Shown: in pieces, positions 33,553-44,921 of the stretch
Numbering within the stretch: the first letter of the stretch is position 1
Layout: every line of letters begins with the position of its first letter
Assembly: GCF_900107155.1 (NCBI RefSeq)
Contig: NZ_FNOX01000009.1
Coordinates: 231,016-295,015, forward strand
Source: Pseudomonas salomonii
Lineage (GTDB): Bacteria > Pseudomonadota > Gammaproteobacteria > Pseudomonadales > Pseudomonadaceae
DNA: 64,000 nucleotides
Reading direction: 5' to 3'
Notes under the pieces: generated by a model
Seen by the model: the letters and a program-made list of their open reading frames with translations, nothing else
The model's database searches: none
Told to the model about the DNA's origin: nothing
Translations under genes and position numbers: made by a program

Positions 33553-36090
33553 TCATTCGTCAACGTTGATCATGCTGCGGATTTTAGTCGCCAGCACGTC
33601 AATGGAAAACGGCTTGGCCACCATGTCCATACCGTCCTCCAGGAAGCCCTGGCGCTCGGCGGCCTGTTCGGCGTAACCGGTCATGAACAATACGCGCAGG
33701 CCCGGCCGGTGCTGACGGGCGATTTCCGCCAACTGTCGGCCGTTCATGCCCGGCAGGCCGACATCGGTGACCAGCAGGTCCACGCGCAGGTCCGACTCCA
33801 GCAGCGGCAGCGCGGTGCGCGCATCCGCCGCCTGATGGGCGGTGTAGCCCAGTTCACCGAGCACGTTGACCACCAGCATGCGCACCGCCGGGTCATCCTC
33901 GACCACCACCACCGCTTCACCGGCGAGTGCCAGCGGCGCCTCGCCCAAGTGCGGCGGCAAGCTGCTTTCCAATGCGGTGCCATGCAGGCGCGGCAGGTAC
34001 AGGCGCACGCAGGTGCCCTGGCCGGGTTCGCTTTGGATGGTCACATGGCCGCCGGACTGCTGGGCAAAGCCGTAGATCATCGACAACCCCAAGCCGGTGC
34101 CCTGGCCGATGGGCTTGGTGGTGAAGAACGGGTCGAACGCCTTGGCCAGAATCTTCGGAGCCATGCCGGTGCCGTTGTCGCAGACGCCGAGCATCACGTA
34201 GTCACCGGCCTTGACCGGCTCCAGGGTGGTGATATCGGTACCGTCCAGGTAACTGTTGGCGGTTTCGATGCGCAATTGGCCGCCGTCGGGCATCGCGTCG
34301 CGGGCGTTGATCACCAGGTTGAGCAAGGCGTTTTCCAGTTGGCTGGCATCGGTGTTGACCGGCCAGATATCCTTGCCCAGTTGCACCTTGAGCTCGATAT
34401 GTGCGCCTTTGGTGCGGCGGAACAAATCTTCCAGGGACGCCACCAGCTCGTTCGGGTCCAGTGGCCGGCGGTCCAGCGACTGGCGGCGGGAGAACGCCAG
34501 CAGCCGGTGGGTGAGGGCGGCCGCGCGGTGGGCGGACGACACCGCCGCGTCGGTAAAGCGGCCGATTTCGTCGCTGCGCCCGGCGGCGATATAGCGCTGC
34601 ATCAAGTCCAGGCTGCCGATAATGCCGGTGAGCATATTGTTGAAGTCATGGGCGATGCCCCCCGTGAGCTGGCCGACCGCTTCCATTTTTTGTGCATGGC
34701 GCAGCGCGTCTTCGGCACGCTCACGCTCGAACATCTCGTTTTGCAGGCGCTGGTTGGCCTCGGCCAGCGCCTGGGTGCGCTGGGCCACGCGTTCTTCAAG
34801 GTTTTCGTTGAGGTGGCGCAGGGCTTCTTCGGTGAGTTTGCGTTCGGTCTCATCGATCACAAAAATGTAGAAACCATTCACCGAGCCATCATTGCTGAAG
34901 CGCGGCAAGTACTTCATCAGCGCATGGCGCGGCCGGCCGTCGCGATGCGGGGTGATGGTCATGAAGCTGCAGGCCTTGCCGCGCAGCGCGGCGTCGATCT
35001 TGTCCACGCGCCCGGCATACACCTCGTCGCCAAGCACTTCGCGGATGCTCTTGCCGTACAGTTCCTGGGGCGTCATGCCGTACCACTCCAGGTAGGCGCT
35101 GTTGTTGAGGCGAAAGCGCTGCTCGTGGTCGACGTAGCCGATCAGCACCGGCATGGCGTTGATGATCAGTTGCAGCTCGGTCTGGCTTTGGCGCAGCGCC
35201 TGTTCGGTCTGCTTGCGCTCGGTCAGGTCCAGCGCGGCCCCCAGAAAGCGCGCCGGGCGGCCTTGATGGTCCTTGTAGCAGCGGCCGCGGGCAAACACCC
35301 AGCGCACCTGGCCGTCGGCTTGCAGCAGGCGGTATTCCTCGGCGTATTCGGTGCCGAAGGTGATGCAATGCTTGATGCTGCGCGCGACCATGCCACGGTC
35401 TTCGGGGTGTACGCCTTGCAGGTAGTCGCTGATCGGCAGCATGCCGGCGTCTTGCGGGTCGACACCGTGCAAGTGGGCAAAGTGGGCGTCGGCGATAAAG
35501 CGGTCTTCGCCGATATCCCAGTCCCAGGTGCCCACCGCGTCGGTTGCCGCCAGGGCCAGTTGCAGGCGCTGTTCGCTGTTGTGCTGGGCCTTGAGGCTGT
35601 CTTCGGAGCGCTGCTGCAGTTCGAGGGTTTTGCTGCGCCGCTCGTTGGTCTCGATGGCGGTGACCAGGATCCCGGCCACGCTGCCGCCTTCGTCGCGCAC
35701 CGGGCTGTAGGTGAGGTCTAGCCAGATGTCGGCGTCGCGGTTATTGCGTTGCAGCACAAAGCGCTGTTCGCTGAAGGTGCGCACCTGGCCGCCGAGCACC
35801 GCGTCGTAGATCGGCGCAGTAAAACTCTCAAGCTCCGGCCAGGTGTCATGGGCCGGTTGGCCCAGCGCCTCGGGGTGTTTGTTGCCCGCGAGCACCGCGA
35901 AGCTGTCGTTGTAAAGCTGGGTGAGCTGGCGGCCCCACAACAGCAGCATCGGCATCGGTGAATGGACGACGATATCGACGGCTGTGCGCAGGCTCTGCGG
36001 CCAGTCACCGGCCTCACCGAGCGGGCTTTGCGCCCAGTCCAGCCGCGCAATCAATGCGGCGGCTTCGCTACCGGTGGATGTTCCATTCAT
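33553..36090 (-). CDS. Hybrid sensor histidine kinase with three PAS domains and a receiver
   Basis: An 845-residue soluble-looking hybrid kinase, with no clear transmembrane segment. The order is three PAS-type domains (about 35-150, 175-290, 300-420), a short coiled coil (about 420-475), HisKA with His481 in GGIAHDFNNMLTG, and HATPase with NLVINARDAMPDGG (N box), DNGTGM (G1) and GQGTGLGLSM (G2). A C-terminal receiver with phospho-acceptor Asp776 (LLVTDVGLPG) ends the protein. The start at 36090 is an ATG; the frame extends five codons to a GTG. No output regulator or cognate transporter adjoins it, so it is an orphan; its signal is unknown and may be redox, light or a small ligand. Confidence 0.9.
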   Translation of the reverse strand: MNGTSTGSEAAALIARLDWAQSPLGEAGDWPQSLRTAVDIVVHSPMPMLLLWGRQLTQLYNDSFAVLAGNKHPEALGQPAHDTWPELESFTAPIYDAVLGGQVRTFSEQRFVLQRNNRDADIWLDLTYSPVRDEGGSVAGILVTAIETNERRSKTLELQQRSEDSLKAQHNSEQRLQLALAATDAVGTWDWDIGEDRFIADAHFAHLHGVDPQDAGMLPISDYLQGVHPEDRGMVARSIKHCITFGTEYAEEYRLLQADGQVRWVFARGRCYKDHQGRPARFLGAALDLTERKQTEQALRQSQTELQLIINAMPVLIGYVDHEQRFRLNNSAYLEWYGMTPQELYGKSIREVLGDEVYAGRVDKIDAALRGKACSFMTITPHRDGRPRHALMKYLPRFSNDGSVNGFYIFVIDETERKLTEEALRHLNENLEERVAQRTQALAEANQRLQNEMFERERAEDALRHAQKMEAVGQLTGGIAHDFNNMLTGIIGSLDLMQRYIAAGRSDEIGRFTDAAVSSAHRAAALTHRLLAFSRRQSLDRRPLDPNELVASLEDLFRRTKGAHIELKVQLGKDIWPVNTDASQLENALLNLVINARDAMPDGGQLRIETANSYLDGTDITTLEPVKAGDYVMLGVCDNGTGMAPKILAKAFDPFFTTKPIGQGTGLGLSMIYGFAQQSGGHVTIQSEPGQGTCVRLYLPRLHGTALESSLPPHLGEAPLALAGEAVVVVEDDPAVRMLVVNVLGELGYTAHQAADARTALPLLESDLRVDLLVTDVGLPGMNGRQLAEIARQHRPGLRVLFMTGYAEQAAERQGFLEDGMDMVAKPFSIDVLATKIRSMINVDE

Positions 36091-36227
36091 GTAAAAGCCC
36101 TGCACCTGACACTTTGAAATACGACCACAGCCGATTATCCCGCGAGACGGGAACGGCTGACTACCCCTCGAAAAATAGCATGCATTGAGGGTTTGTCTTC
36201 AATTGCGTGCGTCAGCGCTGAAACCTT

Positions 36228-38186
<1,959 letters not shown>

Positions 38187-38200
38187 ACAGTTGCCTCTTC

Positions 38201-38305
38201 TCGTTCCCATGCTCTGCGTGGGAATGCCTCTATGGACGCTCTGCGTCCGCTCTTGGGACGCGGAGCGTCCTGGGCTGCATTCCCACGCAGAGCGTGGGAA
38301 CGATC
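38201..38305. repeat. GTTCCCACGC-family palindromic repeat, slightly diverged copy
   Basis: About 105 bases from TCGTTCCCATGC to GCGTGGGAACGATC. The first arm reads CCCATGC where other copies read CCCACGC, so that stem has a mismatch; the inner GGACGC/GCGTCC stems remain. It lies between the acetoacetyl-CoA synthetase and bdhA genes. Confidence 0.88.
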
Positions 38306-38315
38306 ATTACGACCA

Positions 38316-39089
38316 TTACTGGGCCAGCCAGCCACCATCGATGTTCCACGCGGCGCCGCGCACTTGGGCGCCAGCTTCACTGCACAGGAACAACACCAAC
38401 TCACCCAACTGCGGCGGCGTCACAAACTCCAGCGACGGCTGTTTTTCCGCGAGCAAATCATGCTGGGCCTGCTGCGGATCAATGCCCTTGGCCGCGCGAT
38501 CATCAATCTGCTTTTGCACCAGCGGCGTCAACACCCAGCCGGGGCAGATGGCATTGCAAGTGACGTTACCGGTGGCGGTCTCCAGGCCCACCACTTTGGT
38601 CAGGCCGATGACACCGTGTTTGGCCGCCACATACGCCGCCTTGCCCACCGAGCCGACCAGGCCATGCACCGACGCGATATTGACGATACGCCCCCAGCCC
38701 TTGGCCTTCATGCCCGGCAAACTCAAACGTGTGCTGTGGAACACCGACGACAGGTTGATCGCGATGATCGAATCCCAGCGCTCCACCGGGAAGTCTTCCA
38801 CGGCCGCCACATGCTGAATGCCGGCGTTGTTGACCAGAATGTCGACGCCGCCGAACTCGCGCTCGGCGTAGGCAAACATGTCGGCAATTTGCGCCGGGTC
38901 GCTGACGTCGGCCGGGTGATGCCCGACCTTGCCGCCAAACGCCTGCACCTGGGCGATCACCGCGCGGGCATCGCCGAAACCGTTGAGGATCAGGTTGGCA
39001 CCGGCCTTGGCCAGGCTCAGCGCGATGCCCAAGCCAATGCCGCTGGTGGAGCCGGTAACCAGGGCGGTCTTGCCATTCAAAGTCGTCAT
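38316..39089 (-). CDS. bdhA: 3-hydroxybutyrate dehydrogenase
   Basis: A 257-residue SDR that oxidises D-3-hydroxybutyrate to acetoacetate with NAD+. It has TGSTSGIGLGIA near 12-23, NNAGIQHV near 88-95, the catalytic Tyr-Lys pair in KAAYVAAKHGVIGL near 150-163 and the substrate-domain pattern CPGWVLTPLVQKQ seen in bacterial BdhA. The start at 39089 (MTTLNGK) follows GAGGTT; the longer frame adds five residues only. It lies 7 bases downstream of the GntP permease gene, so the two are cotranscribed. Confidence 0.93.
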   Translation of the reverse strand: MTTLNGKTALVTGSTSGIGLGIALSLAKAGANLILNGFGDARAVIAQVQAFGGKVGHHPADVSDPAQIADMFAYAEREFGGVDILVNNAGIQHVAAVEDFPVERWDSIIAINLSSVFHSTRLSLPGMKAKGWGRIVNIASVHGLVGSVGKAAYVAAKHGVIGLTKVVGLETATGNVTCNAICPGWVLTPLVQKQIDDRAAKGIDPQQAQHDLLAEKQPSLEFVTPPQLGELVLFLCSEAGAQVRGAAWNIDGGWLAQ

Positions 39090-39096
39090 GAAAACC

Positions 39097-40488
39097 TCAC
39101 ACAATGCCGGTGGCGTAGAAAGTACCGATCACCACAAACACCGCGAGGGTCTTGATGATCGTGATGCCGAAAATGTCCTTGTAGGCTTCGCGGTGGGTCA
39201 GCCCGGTGACCGCCAGCAGGGTGATCACCGCGCCGTTGTGGGGCAGAGTGTCCATGCCGCCGCTGGCCATGGCCGCGACCCGGTGCAGCACTTCAAGGGG
39301 GATATTGGCCGCATGGGCCGCCGAAATAAAGCTCTCGGACATCGCCGCCAGGGCGATGCTCATGCCGCCTGATGCGGAGCCGGTGATACCGGCCAGCAGG
39401 GTCACGGTAATCGCTTCGTTGACCAGCGGGTTGGGGATGCCCTTGAGCCAGTCCGCCAGCACCAGAAAGCCTGGCAGCGAGGCGATCACCGCGCCGAAGC
39501 CGTATTCCGAGGCGGTGTTCATGGCCGCCAGCAGCGCGCCGCTGACCGCGCTTTTACTGCCTTCGGCGAGCTTGCTTTTGATCGCCGACCAGCCGAACAC
39601 CAGCACCATGACAATGCCCACCAGCAACGCTGCCTGCACCGCCCAAATCGCCGTGAGCTTGGCGATGTCGGTGGTCACCGGCGTGCTCATGCCGGGCAGG
39701 CTGAGGCTGTGGGTCTTGCCATACCACTGCGGGATCCAGTGGGTGAACAGCAGGTTCATCACGCCCACCAGAATCAGCGGCGACAGCGCGATCCACGGGT
39801 TGGGCAGCGCCAGGTTGTCGGCGGTTTCCGGCTCGTTGCGCAGCTCGGTGCCATAACCTTCACCGGCGCGTTGTGCCTTGTTGCGCTGGCGCGCCAGGTA
39901 GAGCATGCCGGTGCAGAACACGAAGACCGTGCCGATCAAGCCCAGCCACGGCGCCGCCCAGGCGGTGGTGTTGAAGAAGGTGCTGGGGATGATGTTCTGG
40001 ATCTGCGGCGTGCCGGGCAGGGCGTCCATGGTGAACGAGAATGCACCGAGGGCGATGGTCGCCGGGATCAGGCGCTTGGGAATGTTGCTCTGGCGGAACA
40101 TCTCCGCCGCAAACGGGTACACCGCAAACACCACCACGAACAGCGACACGCCGCCGTAGGTGAGCAGGGCGCAGACCAGCACAATCACCAGCATCGCCTG
40201 GCGCGTGCCGAGCAAGCGGATCGCGGCGGCCACAATCGAGCGCGAAAAGCCCGACAGCTCAATCAGCTTGCCGAACACCGCGCCGAGCAGGAACACCGGG
40301 AAGTACAGTTTGATGAAGCCGACCATTTTTTCCATGAACACCCCGGTAAACGCAGGGGCGACGGCGGACGGATCGGTGAGCAGCACGGCGCCGAGGGCGG
40401 CGATGGGGGCAAACAGGATTACGCTGTAGCCACGGTAGGCGGCCAGCATCAGCAGCGCGAGGGCTGCCAGGGCAATGATCACACTCAT
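39097..40488 (-). CDS. GntP-family permease (probable 3-hydroxybutyrate uptake)
   Basis: A 463-residue inner-membrane transporter of the gluconate:H+ symporter (GntP) family, with about 12-14 hydrophobic helices and the family stretch GSASGGMSIALAAM near 373-386. GntP members take up gluconate, hydroxybutyrate and other short hydroxy acids. Here the neighbour bdhA and acetoacetyl-CoA synthetase argue for 3-hydroxybutyrate. The upstream region holds a sigma-54-type promoter and a palindromic upstream site. It is the first gene of the minus-strand catabolic operon. Confidence 0.88.
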   Translation of the reverse strand: MSVIIALAALALLMLAAYRGYSVILFAPIAALGAVLLTDPSAVAPAFTGVFMEKMVGFIKLYFPVFLLGAVFGKLIELSGFSRSIVAAAIRLLGTRQAMLVIVLVCALLTYGGVSLFVVVFAVYPFAAEMFRQSNIPKRLIPATIALGAFSFTMDALPGTPQIQNIIPSTFFNTTAWAAPWLGLIGTVFVFCTGMLYLARQRNKAQRAGEGYGTELRNEPETADNLALPNPWIALSPLILVGVMNLLFTHWIPQWYGKTHSLSLPGMSTPVTTDIAKLTAIWAVQAALLVGIVMVLVFGWSAIKSKLAEGSKSAVSGALLAAMNTASEYGFGAVIASLPGFLVLADWLKGIPNPLVNEAITVTLLAGITGSASGGMSIALAAMSESFISAAHAANIPLEVLHRVAAMASGGMDTLPHNGAVITLLAVTGLTHREAYKDIFGITIIKTLAVFVVIGTFYATGIV

Positions 40489-40547
40489 GGTGTGTCTCCA
40501 GATCGAATTGTTATTTTTGTGGGGGTAGTGCGTTGGAGAGGGGCTAT

Positions 40548-40563
40548 AGCGAGATGTGTGCCA
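40548..40563 (-). promoter_or_regulatory. Candidate sigma-54 promoter of the 3-hydroxybutyrate operon
   Basis: Read on the minus strand, TGGCACACATCTCGCT has GG and GC 10 bases apart, close to the TGGCAC-N5-TTGC consensus (TCGC for TTGC). It ends about 60 bases before the GntP start at 40488. A sigma-54-dependent activator gene is encoded just upstream (40778-42184), which supports the reading. Confidence 0.7.
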
Positions 40564-40623
40564 AGTGTCTAATATGTTGAAATATATGGATATTTATAAT
40601 TTTTATAACTGAGGTTTTGCATT

Positions 40624-40643
40624 TTGTCTCGGTTATGAGACAA
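40624..40643. promoter_or_regulatory. Candidate upstream activator site of the sigma-54 regulator
   Basis: TTGTCTC-GGTTAT-GAGACAA is a perfect 7-bp inverted repeat with 6-base spacer, centred about 73 bases upstream of the -24 element. That is the normal enhancer distance for a sigma-54 activator. A weaker GAGA-N6-TCTC copy lies at 40763-40776, at the end of the activator gene. Confidence 0.55.
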
Positions 40644-40655
40644 GTACATATCCAA

Positions 40656-40745
40656 TGTGGGAGCGGGCTTGCTCGCGAATGTGGTCTATCAGCCAGCAAA
40701 TTTGTTGCTGAACCACCGTATTCGCGAGCAAGCCCGCTCCCACAT
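40656..40745. repeat. REP doublet
   Basis: TGTGGGAGCGGGCTTGCTCGCGAA and TTCGCGAGCAAGCCCGCTCCCAC face each other. It separates the end of the sigma-54 activator gene from the promoter of the 3-hydroxybutyrate operon and lies close beside the candidate activator site. Confidence 0.9.
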
Positions 40746-40777
40746 TAGATTGTCTTTATAATGAGATGTTTGTCTCT

Positions 40778-42184
40778 TTATTGGGATTCGCTGATGCCCA
40801 GCGCGACCATCTTCTTGTACAGCGTCGATCTACCCAGCCCCAGCCGCTTGGCTGCTTCCACCACATTGCCTTCACAGGCCTTGAGCGCCGCCGCAATCAC
40901 CTGCCGATCAAGCCGCTCCCGCGCCGCCGCAAACGTCTCCCCCTCGACCGTTTCTACGGATCCACGCGCCACCGGGCTGAACGTGCCGATCGCCGCGCGA
41001 ATTTCGTCGGCATCCAGCACCAGGTCATCACTCAACAATGCCGCGCGTTCCAGTACGTTGCGCAGTTCACGGATATTCCCCGGCCACGCGTGCTGCGCCA
41101 GCAACGCCAGGGCTTCGCGGTCAAGCTCATGCTGGCTGCGCAGTTCTTCAAGAATCGCCTCGCTCAACGCCGGAATATCTTCGAGGCGCTCACGCAACGG
41201 CGGCACCTGGATCGGCAGTACGTTCAGGCGGTAATACAAGTCCGCCCTGAATTCGCCGCGCTTGATCGCCGCTTCCAGGTCCATGGACGTGGCGGCGATC
41301 ACCCGCACATCGCTGTGCACCATTTCGTTGGAGCCCACCGGCTCGTATTCCTTTTCCTGCAATACGCGCAGCAGTTTGCTTTGCAGTGGCAACGGCATGT
41401 CGCCGATTTCATCGAGGAACAGCGTGCCGCCCTGGGCGATCTGCAACTTGCCGGGGCGGCCCTTGCGGTCGGCACCGGTGAAGGCGCCTGGTGCGGTGCC
41501 GAAGAACTCGGCTTCGAGCAGGTCGCCGGGAATGGCCGCGCTGTTGATGCTGACAAACGCCTTATGGGCGCGCGTGGAGGCGCCGTGGATGGCCTGGGCC
41601 AGCACCTCTTTACCGGTGCCGGTTTCGCCCAGCAGCAACACGGGCGACTCGGCACTCGCACTGCGCCGCGCCCGGCGTTTGACTTCCAGGCTGGCGGCGC
41701 TGGTGCCTATAAAATGCGCGAAGTTGTATTTGCTCTGCCGCGAGCGCAGCAGCGAACGGGTGGAGGCCAGTTCCTGCTGCATGCTCAGGTAGCGCTCGAT
41801 CAGCGGCGACAAGTTGCGCAGCTCATCAAACAGCGCAAACCCGATCGCGCCGATCACCGCGCCTGCGTCATCGTGGATCGGCAGGCGCATCACCACCAGC
41901 GGGCCTTTGGGCGTGTCCTGGATATCCAGCAGAATCGGCTGGTCGTTGCGCACCACCTGGCGTAGCAGGCTGTTGGAAATCACCTGCTCGCACGGCTGGC
42001 CGATGGCTTCATCGGCGCTTTTAAGGCCGAAACGCTTGGCATAGCGCTCGTTCATCCACACGATATTTGCGTCGCGATCGACAATCACCGTGCCTTCGCT
42101 GGACTGCTCGATGATCTCGAACAGCGACTGGATGGCCAGGCCGCGAACTTGCTGGTAGTCCTTGAGGCTGTCGCTGATGTTCAT
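40778..42184 (-). CDS. hbcR: Sigma-54-dependent Fis-type activator (3-hydroxybutyrate regulator)
   Basis: A 468-residue enhancer-binding protein: N-terminal PAS domain (about 18-125), AAA+ domain with Walker A GETGTGKE at 186-193, the sigma-54-contacting GAFTGA loop at 233-238 and Walker B FLDEIGD near 256, then a C-terminal Fis-type helix-turn-helix (NVVEAAKRLGLGRSTLYKKM). In P. aeruginosa a comparable activator (PA2005) with RpoN turns on 3-hydroxybutyrate genes. The conserved order with a GntP permease and bdhA supports the same job here. The symbol is by that analogy. The start at 42184 is chosen over 42256, which lies in the palindromic repeat. Confidence 0.85.
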   Translation of the reverse strand: MNISDSLKDYQQVRGLAIQSLFEIIEQSSEGTVIVDRDANIVWMNERYAKRFGLKSADEAIGQPCEQVISNSLLRQVVRNDQPILLDIQDTPKGPLVVMRLPIHDDAGAVIGAIGFALFDELRNLSPLIERYLSMQQELASTRSLLRSRQSKYNFAHFIGTSAASLEVKRRARRSASAESPVLLLGETGTGKEVLAQAIHGASTRAHKAFVSINSAAIPGDLLEAEFFGTAPGAFTGADRKGRPGKLQIAQGGTLFLDEIGDMPLPLQSKLLRVLQEKEYEPVGSNEMVHSDVRVIAATSMDLEAAIKRGEFRADLYYRLNVLPIQVPPLRERLEDIPALSEAILEELRSQHELDREALALLAQHAWPGNIRELRNVLERAALLSDDLVLDADEIRAAIGTFSPVARGSVETVEGETFAAARERLDRQVIAAALKACEGNVVEAAKRLGLGRSTLYKKMVALGISESQ

Positions 42185-42205
42185 GTGTGCCGAATCCTGT
42201 GATGT

Positions 42206-42315
42206 GATCGTTCCCACGCTCTGCGTGGGAATGCCTCCCGTGACGCTCCGCGTCACTTGGCGAGCGGGACGCGGAGCGTCCCAGGCTGTGTTCCCACGCG
42301 GAGCGTGGGAACAAT
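42206..42315. repeat. GTTCCCACGC-family palindromic repeat, full copy
   Basis: About 110 bases from GATCGTTCCCACGC to GCGTGGGAACAATC (last arm with one change). It separates the activator gene from the end of the first Yej/Npp operon, whose last stop codon is at 42317, two bases away. Confidence 0.9.
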
Positions 42316-42316
42316 C

Positions 42317-43888
42317 TCATAAAGGGATGTGCGCCGCCGCCAGCAGCTCTTTGGTATAGGGATGTTGCGGCGCATCGAACACCACATGGCTCGCGCCGCG
42401 CTCCACCACCTTGCCATCCTTGATCACGATCATGTCATGGGCCATGGCCCGCACCACCGCCAGGTCGTGGCTGATAAACAGGTAGGTCAGGCCGTATTTT
42501 TCCTGCAGTTCACGCAACAGCGCCACCACTTGTTTCTGCACGGTGCGGTCGAGGGCCGAGGTGGGTTCATCCAGCAGCATCAGCGCCGGCTTGAGCACCA
42601 GGGCGCGGGCGATGGCGATGCGTTGGCGCTGGCCGCCGGAAAATTCATGGGGGTAACGGTGGCGGCTTTCGGGGTCGAGCCCCACATCCTTGAGCACCTG
42701 GATCACTTGCGCATCACGCTCGGCCAGGCTGCACGGCGCGTGCACTTCCAGGCCTTCGCTGATGATCTGCTGCACCGACATGCGCGGGCTCAGGCTGCCG
42801 AACGGGTCCTGGAATACCACCTGCATCTGCTTGCGCCATGGGCGCATCTGCTGGTTGTTCAGCGGGTCGAGGGCTTCGCCCTGAAAACGAATACTGCCGG
42901 TGGAATCCAGCAACCGCAGGATCGCCTGACCCAGCGTGGATTTGCCCGAGCCGGACTCGCCGACAATTCCCAAGGTTTTGCCGCGTTGCACGCTAAGGCT
43001 GATGCCGTCGACTGCGCGCAGGTAAGTTTTGCGTCTGAACAGCCCGCCGCCGAGGGGGAATTGCACGCTCAGGTCGTCAACTTGCAATACGGTTTCGCGT
43101 TCATCGCTGCACAGCGCATCGCCGGCCGGCTCGGCGTCCAGCAGCAGGCGGCTGTAGGGGTGTTGCGGCGCGGTGAACAGCGTCTCGCAGTCGGCCTGCT
43201 CGACAATCTCGCCGGCGCGCATCACGCACACGCGCTGGGCAATGCTGCGCACCAGGTTGAGGTCGTGGCTGATCAGCAGCAGCGACATGCCCAGGCGTTG
43301 TTGCAAGGACTTGAGCAGCAGCAGGATCTTGCGCTGCACGGTCACGTCCAGCGCAGTGGTGGGTTCGTCGGCAATCAGCAGTTCCGGCTCGCAGGCCAGG
43401 GCCATGGCGATCATCACCCGCTGACGCTGGCCGCCGGAGAGTTGATGCGGGTAAGCCTTGAGGCGCTCCTGGGGTTTCTGGATGCCCACCAGTTCGAGCA
43501 GTTCCAGAATACGCGCCTGCGCGGCCTTGCCGCCCAGACCCTTGTGCAGCAGCAGGGTTTCGCCGATCTGCTTTTCGATGCTGTGCAGCGGGTTGAGCGA
43601 GGTCATCGGCTCCTGGAAGATCATTGCAATGCGGTTGCCGCGCAGCTTTTGCAAGGTGGCCGCCGAGGCGCCGATCAGCTCCTGGCCGCGATACTTCACC
43701 GAGCCTGTGGTGTGCGTGCCGGCCTCAGGCAGCAGTTGCAGAATCGAGTGGGCGGTGACCGACTTGCCCGAGCCCGACTCGCCGACCAATGCCAGGCATT
43801 CGCCGAGGCGCACGTCCAGGCACAGGTTGCTCACCACGGTCTGGCCGTTGAAGGCGACGCTGAGGTCGCGGATCTCGATCAGGTTCAT
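42317..43888 (-). CDS. yejF: Peptide ABC transporter ATPase (double NBD), copy 1
   Basis: A 523-residue fused ATPase of the YejF/NppD type. NBD1 has Walker A GESGSGKSVTAH, signature LSGGQRQRVMIAMA and Walker B LIADEPTTALDV. NBD2 has GESGSGKSTLG, FSGGQRQRIAIARA and LMLLDEPTSALDR. Each half ends with an oligopeptide-type C-terminal extension. It powers uptake of peptides or peptide-like antibiotics. The start at 43888 (MNLIEI) is an ATG 8 bases after the permease stop. It is last in the first operon. Confidence 0.92.
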   Translation of the reverse strand: MNLIEIRDLSVAFNGQTVVSNLCLDVRLGECLALVGESGSGKSVTAHSILQLLPEAGTHTTGSVKYRGQELIGASAATLQKLRGNRIAMIFQEPMTSLNPLHSIEKQIGETLLLHKGLGGKAAQARILELLELVGIQKPQERLKAYPHQLSGGQRQRVMIAMALACEPELLIADEPTTALDVTVQRKILLLLKSLQQRLGMSLLLISHDLNLVRSIAQRVCVMRAGEIVEQADCETLFTAPQHPYSRLLLDAEPAGDALCSDERETVLQVDDLSVQFPLGGGLFRRKTYLRAVDGISLSVQRGKTLGIVGESGSGKSTLGQAILRLLDSTGSIRFQGEALDPLNNQQMRPWRKQMQVVFQDPFGSLSPRMSVQQIISEGLEVHAPCSLAERDAQVIQVLKDVGLDPESRHRYPHEFSGGQRQRIAIARALVLKPALMLLDEPTSALDRTVQKQVVALLRELQEKYGLTYLFISHDLAVVRAMAHDMIVIKDGKVVERGASHVVFDAPQHPYTKELLAAAHIPL

Positions 43889-43898
43889 ACGCAATTAC

Positions 43899-44921
43899 TC
43901 ATGAGCGTGGGTCGAAGGCATCACGCAATGCCTCGCCGATAAAGACCAGCAGCGACAGGATCAGCGCCAGGGTGAAAAACGCCGTCAGGCCCAGCCAGGG
44001 TGCTTGCAGGTTCTGCTTGCCCTGGGCGATCAGCTCGCCCAGAGAGGCACTGCCGGCGGGCATGCCGAAACCGAGAAAGTCCAGGGCGCTCAAGGTCGAA
44101 ATCGCCCCGGTCAGGATAAACGGCAGGTAGCTCAAGGTGGCGGTCATGGCATTGGGCAGGATATGCCGGCGAATGATCTTGCCGTCGCCCAGACCCAGGG
44201 CACGTGCGGCCTTGACGTATTCCAGGTTGCGCCCGCGCAGGAACTCGGCGCGCACCACGTCCACCAGGGCCAGCCAGGAAAACAGCGCCATGATCCCCAG
44301 CAGCCACCAGAAATTCGGCTCGACAAAACCGGACAGAATGATCAGCAGGTACAGCACCGGCAACCCCGACCACACTTCCAGAATGCGCTGGCCGAGCAGG
44401 TCGACCCAGCCGCCGTAATAACCCTGCAAGGCGCCGGCGGCAATGCCGATGGCGGCGCTGATGGCCGTGAGCGCCAGGGCAAACAGGATCGACACCCGCG
44501 CGCCAAAGATCACGCGCGCCAGCACATCGCGGGATTGATCATCAGTGCCCAGCCAGTTCACCGTCGAGGGCGGGCTGGGGGCAGGGCGGGTCAGTTCGTA
44601 GTTGGGCGTGTCGTCGCTGAACGGGATCGGCGGGAACAACATCCAGCCGCCGTCCTGCTTGATCAGCTTTTGCACGTAGTCACTGCGGTAGTCGGCCTGG
44701 AAGGGCAGCTGGCCGCCGAACTGCTGCTCGGTGTAGCGCTTGAACACCGGGAAATACAGCTCGTTCTTGAAGCTGAGCACCAAGGGTTTGTCATTGGCGA
44801 TCAACTCGCCGCCCAGGGTCAGGGTAAACAGGCCGATAAACAGCCACAGCGACCACCAGCCGCGGCGGTTCTTCTTGAAACGCTCGAAACGTCGACGGGC
44901 CACCGGAGACAGATTAAGCAT
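43899..44921 (-). CDS. yejE: Peptide ABC transporter permease YejE-like, copy 1
   Basis: A 340-residue YejE/NppC-type permease. It has an N-terminal cytoplasmic Arg/Phe-rich stretch (RRRFERFKKNRRGWWS), a first helix, a large periplasmic part (about 50-125), then the five-helix DppC-like core with NLEYVKAARALGLGDGKIIRRHILPNA, the loop that meets the ATPase. The start overlaps the yejB stop by one base (TGATG), so translation is coupled. It forms a heterodimeric channel with YejB. Confidence 0.92.
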   Translation of the reverse strand: MLNLSPVARRRFERFKKNRRGWWSLWLFIGLFTLTLGGELIANDKPLVLSFKNELYFPVFKRYTEQQFGGQLPFQADYRSDYVQKLIKQDGGWMLFPPIPFSDDTPNYELTRPAPSPPSTVNWLGTDDQSRDVLARVIFGARVSILFALALTAISAAIGIAAGALQGYYGGWVDLLGQRILEVWSGLPVLYLLIILSGFVEPNFWWLLGIMALFSWLALVDVVRAEFLRGRNLEYVKAARALGLGDGKIIRRHILPNAMTATLSYLPFILTGAISTLSALDFLGFGMPAGSASLGELIAQGKQNLQAPWLGLTAFFTLALILSLLVFIGEALRDAFDPRS

